A stretch of 64,000 nt of DNA from Gymnopilus junonius (Eukaryota; Basidiomycota; Agaricomycetes; Agaricales; Galerinaceae), in NCBI GenBank assembly GCA_015501075.1, contig JADNYJ010000068.1:62001-126000 (forward strand), given 5' to 3'. This document shows positions 34,638 to 44,510 of the stretch, piece by piece (the stretch's first letter is position 1; every line of letters starts with the position of its first letter). Below the pieces are notes generated by a model. The model was not told where the DNA came from, did no database searches, and worked only from the letters and a program-made list of their open reading frames with translations. A program made the translations under genes and the position numbers.

Positions 34638-37600
34638 CTAGAACTGCTCCCCACCTGAAACAACCACCGCCAGCCAGCCAAACATCGCCATCAAAAACCT
34701 TACCATCCACGCCGGATCAGCACCTGCTCCGAGACCAGGCCGGAGCTGCATCGCCAGCGCAATGTCCAGCGGCGAGCGCGCCAATGCACGTGCGGAAGGA
34801 CGGGGTGTGAGGACAGCTGGGGCGAGGGCGAGGCGGGCGGCGATGGTGGTGGACGAGTTCGAGTTAGTGGATGAGAAAGACGAGGTACTTGAGGTAGAAG
34901 TTGATTTGCTGAGGGAAGGTGCAGGAGCAAGTTCAGGTTCAGGTGCTGATGCGGGATCAGGGAATGAGCCTGGCAAGGACGAGGAGAGTTTGAGCTGATG
35001 GGCGTGAACAGGCTGCTCTTGCTCTTGTGAAGGTTCCTCGACTTCCTCCTTATCATCATCAATACCTTCCTTCTTTTTGACCAACATCCTTCTCCTCAAC
35101 AAAGGGGCCTCACCATCCTTGGCCTCCCACATCGACTTGGAAGAAACACTAGAAAGAGCAGTCGGCGTATCGTTCTCGTTCTCATTCTCGTTATCCTCGC
35201 CTTGAGTCAGTGCCACTGGGGGTGGAGCGATAACAGTCAACCGAGGCGAAGGCGGCAACCTGAGCTTGGCACTCAGAGCAGCAGGCGACGGCGGCCGCGA
35301 TTTACCCATACCCATATTCAAGCTGCTGCCAGCGAACCGCAGAGGAGAGACAGGAGGAGGTGATGCGGGTGGTGTGGGCATTTGCGATGGGGCTGTTTTC
35401 TCTTCAGATTCGAGCTCGCATTCGTCTACAATGCCCACAGCCACGGATAGAGGTGAGGGCGAGGGCGAGGGCGAATCAGGTAGAGGCAGGAGATCGGGGT
35501 CGGGGAAGGTTTCTGCAGCTGCAGCTGCAGCCGAGACGATTTGAGCTTCCAGTTCATGTCCATGTTCCGATGTACCCATATCTAGAGTATCTTGGACGAC
35601 GATGGTAGGCACTTCCACCACGGGAATGTCGATGCTGAGGACCGGCAACTCGAGCTTGACAGACGCAGGTGTCGGTTTGGGCGTCGCCTCTTGTTCCTCC
35701 TCTTCCTCCTCCTGCTCGTGCTCTGCCAAAGATCCATCAAGGTCCAAAGGAGGCATAGTGTCCTCACCCTCTTCCCCGTCAATATCACTGTCATCTGGGA
35801 GTACAGTGGCGAAGAGCGATCCACTGGGACTTTTATCCAGGACCTCCTCCTCCATCGGCAACAATGGCGAGCCAGCGTCCACCTCAGTCGTCTGCACTTC
35901 CTCGATATCAACATTAATCGCAGCGTCAGCCACCCTGGCAGCTTCAAACGCGATTAAATCATCCGCCTTGGCCTCTTCCTCCCTTTCCTCCACGATCTCC
36001 GAACCAGCGGCACCTTTACCACTATATACGAACTCCTCAGAACTAGGAGATTCCAAATCTGACGGCACAGACTCGAGTTTTTCAAACTGAACTTCAGGTT
36101 CAGACTCAGGAACATGGTTCCCCCAAGGATCTTCCAGATCATCCCAGCCCCAGCCTGTAGCTGTTGCTGTTACTGCATTTGCACTCGTCTGAGATGATGG
36201 GATGAGAAGCGGAGAGGGAGGTTCTGTGGTGGTGGTGGAGGCAATGGCAATGTTGGAGGTGGTGGTGGCAGAGACATAGGTATCAGAGTCGTCCGAGATG
36301 GCGATGGGGTAAGAAAAGACGTCAGGGTCGGTGGAGGCGGAAGCGGGAGTTGCCAATTCACGTTCAGGTTCAGGTTGGGGTTGGAATTCGGCTTGATGTT
36401 GATGTTCAGGTTCAGGTTCAAGTTGAGCTTCAGATCCAGCGAATAACAGTCCAGGTCGACTTTCTTCCTGGGCGACTACCACGATGGGTTCAGGCGGGGG
36501 TGAAGGTGCGCCAATAGCTGGCTTGTAGACAACCGGGACCGACACCAGATCCTCAAGAGGATGAGAAAACGCTGAAGAGGAGGAGGGTTTGACGAAGACA
36601 GGTACAACGACAGGAGTCGCCCCAATACCGGGCAGTGCGAGTGATGGAAGGAGTTGATCTTCATTATCCACGAGCTGGGTGCCCTGAATGTCCGAGTTCA
36701 AATCCAAATCTACAAGCGGCTGCGGCTCCTTGGGTGTTTGCTCAACGTGACTGGGGACTTTGGAATCGGTCAAGTCGACCAGCTGAGGAGGGATTTCCGT
36801 CCTTTGTATTGCCACTGGGACTGGCTGAGGTCGAGGGCGCCCTGAGACCAGCTCAGGATGGGTAAGAGCAAGAGGAACATCGTCATCCATGTCGATGAGT
36901 TTCTCCGCCTGTGGTTGTCCGAAATTAGGCATCTGCTTGGAATTAGCAGGAGTCGATCCCACCAACGGACGCACGCCGCGACCAAAGGATAGCGAAGGCA
37001 CCGGTGCAGAGCTGAACCATTTCCAGCTCTCGCTGTCCTCGTTTACTTTACGGTCCGTCAGATCGTCACTGAGATCAACCAGCGGAACGTGTCGTCCCAC
37101 CATCCGCACGTCGACTATGGGAGGCATATCCCTGCTGGTAGCAGCAGGTAAGACTCCAATATCCGATGCAGCCGGGGAGATCTTCATTATGTGGTCCTCC
37201 TCTTGCCTGTACCTGTCCCTCTCATCTTCCTCATCAGAAGATCCCGAAGACGCAAAATCGATCAACAGGTGCTCTCTACTCGTTCCCTGTACATGGCTGG
37301 GCGTAGAAGACAACTCCTTCAGCTCAACAGCGTTCCTTAACCCCGACTGTCCTCCAGAGGAGAGACGCCGCACAGGCACGCCACCGAGACTTCTGCTCCG
37401 TCTGTGCGATTTAGACGGCGGCGGGGTCGTCGCGAGGAGGGCGTGAGGCGAGGGTGGACGGGAGTAAGATGGACGGGCACGGGCGAGGGCAAGTGCGGCT
37501 GATGGGAAGAGCGGTTTCACTGTGTGGTGCACGTGGAAAGGAGAAGGCGAGGGTGTGCATGGAGATGGAGAGGTGGGGTAGGACGCTGTGGTGGAAGTTG

Positions 37601-38126
37601 CTCCTGCCGTAAGAGGGGGCGTAGGTGGTGAGCTGAGGTCGACCAACTGGGGTGTGTTACTCCTAGGAGGCGTAGCAGGTACCGAGGTCGGTGGCGGTGG
37701 AAGCCCTGTGGTGGGTAACAGCTCCACGCTGAGGTTTTTGGCAGACGCCGCCGCCTTTGCTTTTCCTTTGCCCATCGCTGGTACAGTCTTTGGCCAGGAT
37801 GGTACACGTGGGACCAGTGAGCTCCATCGTCTCCAGCCCCAACCCGTGGTACGTCCAAAGCTAAACCCTTTGTGGTGCGCGGCTTCAGAGACTGGCTTGG
37901 GCAAGGAAACTGAAGCTGAAGAAGGGACGGCTCCCTTCAGGTACCTATACACTCTTAATGCAATGTAGGCCAGCACAACAGCCAGCAGAGCGTAGCCGAC
38001 AACGGGCAACACATCAAATGCTGCCGACCTGTACAAGAAAAAGGAGAAAGAAGGTATGAATAAGGACATAAAGGAATAGAGGAGGATACTCGGAGATAGA
38101 TAGACGACGTACGTGGTGGACGCCAT
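34638..38126 (-). CDS. Large low-complexity membrane-anchored protein, full-length copy
   Basis: Two exons: 38113-38126 and 34638-38028, with a GTACGT...TACAG intron of 84 nt, giving about 1134 residues. The intron call is supported because the corresponding segment in the second array copy carries a frame-breaking indel exactly here. The N-terminus has one membrane helix (VVGYALLAVVLAYIALRVY). The long remainder is disordered, rich in Ser/Pro/Glu, with recurring P-x-V-D-L and L-V-D-L/ID-M-D-D motifs (for example VDLSDDLTDR, LVDLTDSKV, LIDMDDDVPLAL), a Glu run near 35700-35720 and a short Ala run. The C-terminus is ordered and hydrophobic (ALAMQLRPGLGAGADPAW, then MVRFLMAMFGWLAVVV). I do not recognise the family. 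It starts opposite the plus-strand module region, suggesting a shared divergent promoter around 38127-38370. Confidence 0.7.
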   Translation of the reverse strand: MASTTYVVYLSPSILLYSFMSLFIPSFSFFLYRSAAFDVLPVVGYALLAVVLAYIALRVYRYLKGAVPSSASVSLPKPVSEAAHHKGFSFGRTTGWGWRRWSSLVPRVPSWPKTVPAMGKGKAKAAASAKNLSVELLPTTGLPPPPTSVPATPPRSNTPQLVDLSSPPTPPLTAGATSTTASYPTSPSPCTPSPSPFHVHHTVKPLFPSAALALARARPSYSRPPSPHALLATTPPPSKSHRRSRSLGGVPVRRLSSGGQSGLRNAVELKELSSTPSHVQGTSREHLLIDFASSGSSDEEDERDRYRQEEDHIMKISPAASDIGVLPAATSRDMPPIVDVRMVGRHVPLVDLSDDLTDRKVNEDSESWKWFSSAPVPSLSFGRGVRPLVGSTPANSKQMPNFGQPQAEKLIDMDDDVPLALTHPELVSGRPRPQPVPVAIQRTEIPPQLVDLTDSKVPSHVEQTPKEPQPLVDLDLNSDIQGTQLVDNEDQLLPSLALPGIGATPVVVPVFVKPSSSSAFSHPLEDLVSVPVVYKPAIGAPSPPPEPIVVVAQEESRPGLLFAGSEAQLEPEPEHQHQAEFQPQPEPERELATPASASTDPDVFSYPIAISDDSDTYVSATTTSNIAIASTTTTEPPSPLLIPSSQTSANAVTATATGWGWDDLEDPWGNHVPESEPEVQFEKLESVPSDLESPSSEEFVYSGKGAAGSEIVEEREEEAKADDLIAFEAARVADAAINVDIEEVQTTEVDAGSPLLPMEEEVLDKSPSGSLFATVLPDDSDIDGEEGEDTMPPLDLDGSLAEHEQEEEEEEQEATPKPTPASVKLELPVLSIDIPVVEVPTIVVQDTLDMGTSEHGHELEAQIVSAAAAAAETFPDPDLLPLPDSPSPSPSPLSVAVGIVDECELESEEKTAPSQMPTPPASPPPVSPLRFAGSSLNMGMGKSRPPSPAALSAKLRLPPSPRLTVIAPPPVALTQGEDNENENENDTPTALSSVSSKSMWEAKDGEAPLLRRRMLVKKKEGIDDDKEEVEEPSQEQEQPVHAHQLKLSSSLPGSFPDPASAPEPELAPAPSLSKSTSTSSTSSFSSTNSNSSTTIAARLALAPAVLTPRPSARALARSPLDIALAMQLRPGLGAGADPAWMVRFLMAMFGWLAVVVSGGEQF

Positions 38127-38527
38127 GGTGGGTTATAACTAAAAACTAGACTCCTCAAGCGAGGTGGAGGTCCCGAGAAAACCCAAGAAACATGCCGCCA
38201 CCTCGCCCCAGACACGAGGTCCCGTCGTCAGGTGATCGAGTAGCGCAATAGATAAGATTAGAATATGGTGAGGCCAATCTTCCAACACGCTTTCTTTCGA
38301 CACCCTCGTTTCTGCTTACTTACTCATATGCTGCTTTTTCGCGGCCCCTTCAGTACCCAACACCTTAAAGACATGGGGTGAGTGGAGGTGCACACCTGGG
38401 GCTAGGTACGTTTTTTTTATTCCCTTTACTTCTTCTAGGCGCATGTACTCACCTCACACTCCTTTCCTCTTTCAGCAACCGACCTCGACTTCCGTCGTCT
38501 ACCATGCACACTGGGCATGGACAGCGG

Positions 38528-38552
38528 TCTCGACTATTCCCAGTAGTCGAGA
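38528..38552. repeat. Perfect 9-bp-stem hairpin, unit 1 module 1
   Basis: Arms TCTCGACTA (38528-38536) and TAGTCGAGA (38544-38552) are exact reverse complements with a 7-base loop TTCCCAG. The same hairpin recurs in the other modules and units. Confidence 0.7.
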
Positions 38553-38854
38553 GCTCCACCTTGGGGATTCCCTGCGACCATGTAAACAACACCGGCAGAT
38601 GAGATTGGGTGGAAGTGGGATGACAAACGACTTACTGGCATACCCCCCGCTTCCAGCCTCTGATATGGGCACTCAATACGGCGAGGGCGTCGTGGAGCGG
38701 TTGGGTCGCGTGTGCACAGTGTAAGTGTTGATTTGAGCCCATTGCTTCGTGTTCTCACCTAACATTCCTTTCCAGATCAATCTCATCTGTCCACGCCCTC
38801 TCACAACATACACCCCTCAGTCGTCCACCACTTATCAAAGGCACGAACAGCGGT

Positions 38855-38877
38855 CTCGACTATTTCCAATAGTCGAG
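38855..38877. repeat. Hairpin, unit 1 module 2
   Basis: Eight-base arms CTCGACTA and TAGTCGAG flank the loop TTTCCAA. Confidence 0.65.
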
Positions 38878-39233
38878 GACTACCCCCTGGTGACTTGCAG
38901 CGACCTGCGATGGGATGGGGTAAACGGCCGGTCAAGACGGGTTTGGGGAGTATTTGGGGTGGCAGCGACTTGTAGGCCAGAGCGGCATACACGCCACATC
39001 TCATCTCGGTTCTGGGCACTCAACGCCGCAAGAGCGTCGCGCAGCAGCTGGGTGCGCAACTGTGCGTAGGTGTTTGTTCGGTTTCTCCCCTTCGTGTACT
39101 CATCTCGCAATCCTTTCCAGATCCATCTCATCCGCCTACACCTCGGCCACCCACCACTTTCTACACCCCTCGTTCGCCAGCACTCTCTCCTCAATTTTCC
39201 GCCCTCTAGTCGTCCAACATCTGTCATCGACGG

Positions 39234-39258
39234 TCTCGACTATTTCCAGTAGTCGAGA
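39234..39258. repeat. Hairpin, unit 1 module 3
   Basis: Nine-base arms TCTCGACTA and TAGTCGAGA flank the loop TTTCCAG. The module 4 counterpart near 39577-39600 is degenerate. Confidence 0.65.
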
Positions 39259-40602
39259 GCTACGCTTTAACAACTCGCAGTGGCCTGCAACTGCAACGCA
39301 GCAAACAACACCTTTGGATGATGCAGTGACTTGGAGGCAGAGGGTCATACACGCCGCCTCTGGCCTCCGTTATGTTGCTCGACACGGCGGAGAGTGTCGC
39401 GGCGGGGTGTTGACCAGCGGGGTCATGCACAGGTGCGTGAATATTCGAGCTCTTTGATTCCCTTCAGACATGTGTACTCATCTTCAAATTCTTTCCAGCA
39501 CGATGTCGTCCACCGGCACCTCGCACCACAATCCTCAGCCCTTCAATCGTCCAAGATCCATCACGGGCATGAACAACGGCCTCGATTACGTCCTGCAGTC
39601 GAGCAGTACTCCTTGGCGACTTGCAGCGGCCTGCGAAGATATAGATGGCGGTTAGGATGGATTTCGGAGTATACGGAGTGTAGGAGCGGCTTATGCGTTA
39701 CAGAGGGACACATACGCTACCTGCAGCCTCTGATCTCGGCATCAACACGGCGTGAGCATCGTGAAGCATCTAGCTCGTGTGTGCATCGTGCACACCTGGA
39801 CTTGGGTACGTGTTTATTCGAGCCCTTTTTTCGTATGCTCACCTAGCATTCCGTTCTAGCACAATTTCCTCAGCCCACACCCTTTGTCATCGACGTACAG
39901 CCCTTTGCGCGACATCTACACCCTAGCGGCTTTTGGCGTCGGGAAGAGATGGAATGAGGAAGAGACTCACAGGGCATGGACAAATGAGCATGCACCATTG
40001 ATGCCTGTGTCATTTCTCTCCGTTGGAGGTGTGTTTGCGTGTAGGGTGGGCTGGGATTCCAAGTGTAAGGCAGTAAGTTTCTACCACCCTCGCATTATTT
40101 CTCACTCACTTACATTTCTTGTTCCAGCTCATTTCGACCTGCAAGGATGGCCAACGGGTCTCGACCTCTCCTTGGCGAGAACGAGTCGCCAGTCGACTTT
40201 AGGACTGATGGTTAGCGCGGCCTGGGCATACTCGAGTTAGGCACAGGACACAGCGAGGAGGAGAAAGGTTTGAGAACGTACATATGTTACCGCTTGCTGA
40301 GCTCGGTGAGTGGTCACCTTTGTTGATATTGATATGCTCACCTCGTCCTTGACTCCTCCAGCCCTCTTTGCATTCCTACGACCGCCAGCCCCACCCAGGT
40401 CCAACCCCGTCGTTATCTGCCGCAGGTAAGTCGACTTGCGTTTCTCGAGTACAATTTAATTCTTACCTCTATAATCCACAGCCGCAGCATATTTTGCCGT
40501 TGCGTCTGGCGACTTGGATGTTCAAACCACGTCCTTGGAGAAGATAGCTGTGTCAAATCCGAAATGGCGCGCTACTCGATTGAAGAACTCACGGACGGTT
40601 GA

Positions 40603-43600
40603 GGGGGACATCACGGTCAGTCAGTCGGGCCCTGCATAATTCAGGTGAGTATTTGTCGCGCTCTTGAGGGATACAATGGAGACACCCACAACCTCTGAAG
40701 CCAGTGCATACGCATCGCCATTGTTGTTGCTCTGAGGATATGGATATGGGAGAGTGCAGAAGAAGACAAGCGATGAAGAGGGAGGACCGGATGATGGGGA
40801 ACAAACCAGCAAATTCGACGTAGGTTATATACATTTCTAGTCTATGCTTGTAGTTAGTCCCTTTGCAAGCGAACTGAGTGTGTTCCTGGCATGATTTGGA
40901 CCCTGAATCTACAAGTGGGGCGGGTGAGCGAGCAGAGCCGGTGAGTTTGATCGGAATTGGCGGAAGTGATTCAAGGACGGGGTTTGATTCGTCCTTCATC
41001 GCAATTGAATTGCCCTTTCCTTGCTATTTCATGTGCATCTGGTCGAGTATGAGATTGAGTAGTAGTGTTATTGACTTTTGTCCACTTGAAGAAATTTTAG
41101 TTGCAAGGATTTACCCTCTTTTTTAGTCAAGGCATTCATCAATGCCCTCAACTGACCATGCTCACTTTGACCTTGAATGCCTCAACAGTCAAAGCACGGA
41201 CACACAGTACATCTCAGCAGTTTCATCCCTTCAAACCTCGAACAATAGCTCAGCCGATACTGTCAAATTTAATGAAGAAACGAACAATCTGTTTCGAAGG
41301 AATCAAATTCCACCACACCAGAATGCACGAGAATCATCGCATGCAGTCTTTTTTCCCTGCTAGCGGTGAAAATTTCCAGCTTCTTAGCGTCTTTGATGGA
41401 TAACGTACAGTGGAGCCGATACTTCGGAGAAGTGCCGTTTACGTGGTAATTCGTGTTTGAGCGCAGAATGGGGGACGGAGGAGAGGAGACGGGAGGTGCG
41501 TTCCGAGTTTTGCATTTCCGCATTAGAATTTTTTTATTTTTGTTTTTGCGCTAGGATATCGGACCTCATGCATGTCCTATGCCATCGGATAGTTAACCGA
41601 CTGTATTTCCATTGTTTGCTAATTGGCTTGCTTCTCGAAGATGAAGGGTGTTCAAGTACTGAGGTGGGCTTGACTTGTCTCCTTGCCATAAGTGATTGAT
41701 TATTTACTTCCTCACCTTGTAAATTGGACTACTGGAATGTTGCATGACGTAGTCCTCAAGGCTTAATTATGAGGTGAAATCAAGCTCAGTTATGAAGACA
41801 CGGATGGGCGCTTAATGGATGCCATCCGCCTATCAGAGACAAAATTACCTGAGCTCGTTACCTGATATGTTCCGGCCTTTTATTTTAAACTAATTTAGCT
41901 GGACTTCCTTTTTGATTCTTTGATTCTTTGTAGCCGATTAAATCCACTCTGAGATACTAAGTACTTTCAACAAGTGTTAATGGCAAGTGCATTTGCATCA
42001 CTACCGGCAATGATCCCTTTCGCTTTGTGCTCATTTTTTTCTTCTCTTTACTATCAATCATTCACAAGCCATTTAGAAAAGCAGTGGATTTGAACATTGA
42101 ATTGATGTTGCACATTGCTTGAATGCATACTGTTTAGGATGAAATAACAAATGTCCTTTCATTTTTCTGACGTGTTTAACTGATCGGAAGCTCTGTTTCC
42201 TGAGAGCCGAGTAATATAAATAGATCAAATTACATCAGAGAAAAATGGAGGCAGAAACAGTGCTTCTCGGAGTGGAAGCAGGATGGAGGAGAGGGTAGGT
42301 CGGCACATACCTTGGGTCCTTTTTGAATAGGATGCATTATGTGATGGGCCAGACTAATCATTGGGATAGCACATTTTGTTTTGGTGTGTGGGACGGTTTA
42401 ATACTAAAGATGGTATAATGTAAATTGGATGTCTGTCCAGATGCGGTAAGAGAATAAAGGTAGATATAGTATGGTGCTCGCTAATGGAATGAGCTATTTT
42501 ATAAGAAGACAGACCACAAATGGTGTTTGATTGGACTTGGCATTGATATTTGATATGGTCAAGCACCAACGAAATTTAAGGACAATCTAAATTGAGAGAG
42601 CCGGCAATATGTCCACAAAATGAAATGACTGAAAGAGTTAGTTAACCTAAAATCAGGAGTTCAGGACTGAACAGGAATTGGTGAAGAACATGTTATTTTC
42701 CCATACTGTGAAGGGCCTGGAGCATCAAAAATACGGGTGTTACTTCATGGCCATAACAGTGATCCATCGAATTTGCCAAATATTCACATGGCAGTGGCAT
42801 GGACAGGCTCGGATCAGCTGCATAAAGCCAAATCTGAGCTCAGATTAAATTTTGTCTGCAATTTAGTTGCTCAGCGTTACCATCAGTAGCCCGCCGAACC
42901 ACATTTTAGGGCATATGGTCAGAAGCTCAACAAATACGGCCATACATCAGGCTGAAGGGTGCAGAGTATACGGAAGAGGAGCAAGACATAAGAGTAACCT
43001 GATGATGGTGTTCTGGGCCCATGGATTGGATCGGAATTCTTGTGGATTTGATGGGCTAGAAGAATAAATACGTTGATATGGAATTAAAGTATTGTTCTGC
43101 AGATATGAGAAGTGCATTCGGACTTTTGTGGATACAAATACTAGAATAGCATGCCATTGTATAGGACACCAGCAATGAAATATAATGAGAAAAGTCCAGG
43201 AAACATTGTAGATAGAATTATGATGTGAGCATTTTACAGCATTGAGTCCAAGGCAGGGTATAGAACAAGAAGAGACTTAAAGAAGGCATAATAGGAGAAG
43301 TGGAGATATCATTGTTGGAAGAGATAGAAGTGCGTAGAATGGAGCTAGAAGACCTGTACGTAACTGGGAGAATAAGTGATTATTCGGGCCATAACATTGA
43401 AGTGGAATGAGAATACTGCAAAGGGCATTCTTTCAGCAAGAGGACTTTTGGTGAGAGAGTTGAATAGAAGATGGAGTGAGCATAGATATTGAGAGAAAAA
43501 GGCAGAGTGGGTGGTAAATTGGCAACGAAAAAGAAAGTCGGCAAGATAAATTTAGAATGTGGTGAATGTAGCATTGGTATGCGGAGAATCAACAAGAAGC

Positions 43601-44510
43601 AATTCAAGTTGATGTGATGCGATGAACGGAACTGAAAAGAAGAGGTGACAAAGAAAGCACAATGTATAAAAAGAGGAGGATTGCGACTCAGGACCATTCC
43701 TCCCTCCCACCATTACCCGAAACTCTGCCAGTATGAAAAGTCATTGACCACGCATGGACCTTATGTCACTCAGACAGACTTGGATCATGGTGAGTAGATA
43801 GATTACACCTTTATCGTGTAGTGGTTATTGACTTGACATTCATGTGTTCAACTTGTTCATTTGTAAGCGACAGGAAGATTGCGCACATAGTCCATCAGAT
43901 AAGGTTAGTCAAAGCATTCTAAGCCTTCATTCGAAGTGGCTGACTGGGTTTATGAATGGAGACAAAGACATAAATATTGACAGTGACAGATATTGACAGC
44001 AACGAGAACCATGACCAGCAAGCCAAGAAGATGGTCAACGGGCCAGATGGGAGAAGCATAAGCTGAAAGTTAGTATTATTTTTGACCTTTTTCTTTCCAA
44101 TTGTTGACTTGATGACAACACATTAGCTACGACTTGGGACTGAGACTGCGATGACAAGTGAGCAAGATTCAAGACCAGGAATTCTGAAGCGCGGAATAAA
44201 AAACGAAAGAAGCCGATGCATTGACACTGGTATAGAAGACATGAGAACAAAGCAACAGGATACCAGGTAAGATGGCCGTTCCATTCCTTGACCCAACCAT
44301 GATTTGTCTATCATTGATGCAGTCGTATTCATCTGTCCCTGCCCTTCGGGGGAGGGGAAACTATGCCAGTTTGAAAAACAAAAGAGGGAAAGACGATTTG
44401 AAGATGCACTTCCAAATTGCCACTATACCTTATTTGGATTCTTGTGCCTGAGTTCCTGCCTAAAGAAGCAGCAAATGCTCAAAAAGGAAAGGAACTTACT
44501 CACAGGAGAG
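40603..44510. other. Non-coding right half of unit 1
   Basis: AT-rich, with only short frames. Frames that look coding here (for example around 41142-41363) are broken by an indel in unit 2, so they are not conserved as protein. The stretch at about 42520-43300 has no counterpart in unit 2; the unit 2 join has an ATGG-like microhomology, so deletion in unit 2 is more likely than insertion here. Confidence 0.5.

Larger units (their letters stand above)
38371..40602 (+). pseudogene. Multi-exon module region, unit 1
   Basis: At least four modules of about 350 bp (starts near 38371, 38720, 39066, 39430) and a tail from 39807. Each module begins with an intron-like stretch (GT...CACCT/CATCT...TTYCAG) followed by an exon-like stretch. 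One frame in each gives a common peptide: QRSRLFPVVESSTL, QRSRLFPIVEDYPLVT, RSRLFPVVESYALTT and a degenerate QRPRLRPAVEQYSLAT. A second shared segment near module ends is ASDMGTQYGEGVVERLGRV-like. The tail has EETHRAWTNEHAPLMPVSF and, after an intron, AAAYFAVASGDLDV ending near 40602. Stops and frame changes prevent a continuous reading, so this is a decayed tandem-exon gene of unknown family. Confidence 0.45.
35525..44510. repeat. Tandem array unit 1 (about 9.0 kb)
   Basis: It begins at a CTGCAG repeat inside the long gene and ends at the sequence just left of the CTGCAG at 44511. It contains the 5' part of the gene at 34638-38126, the plus-strand module region and about 3.9 kb of non-coding DNA. 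Units 2 and 3 match it in the same order and orientation. It is the longest unit because it keeps segments missing from unit 2 (about 42520-43300, 43842-43870 and 43946-44125). Confidence 0.9.

Noticed and set aside
35602..36090. Plus-strand open frame of 162 codons (and similar ones at 44582-45073, 52572-53060 and 36889-37446).
   Set aside because: These are antisense shadows of the long Ser/Glu-rich minus-strand gene, whose codon bias keeps the opposite frames open.
41142..41363. Plus-strand frame in the array that looks protein-like (NSSADTVKFNEETNN).
   Set aside because: The counterpart in unit 2 has an extra base that breaks the frame, so it is not conserved as coding.
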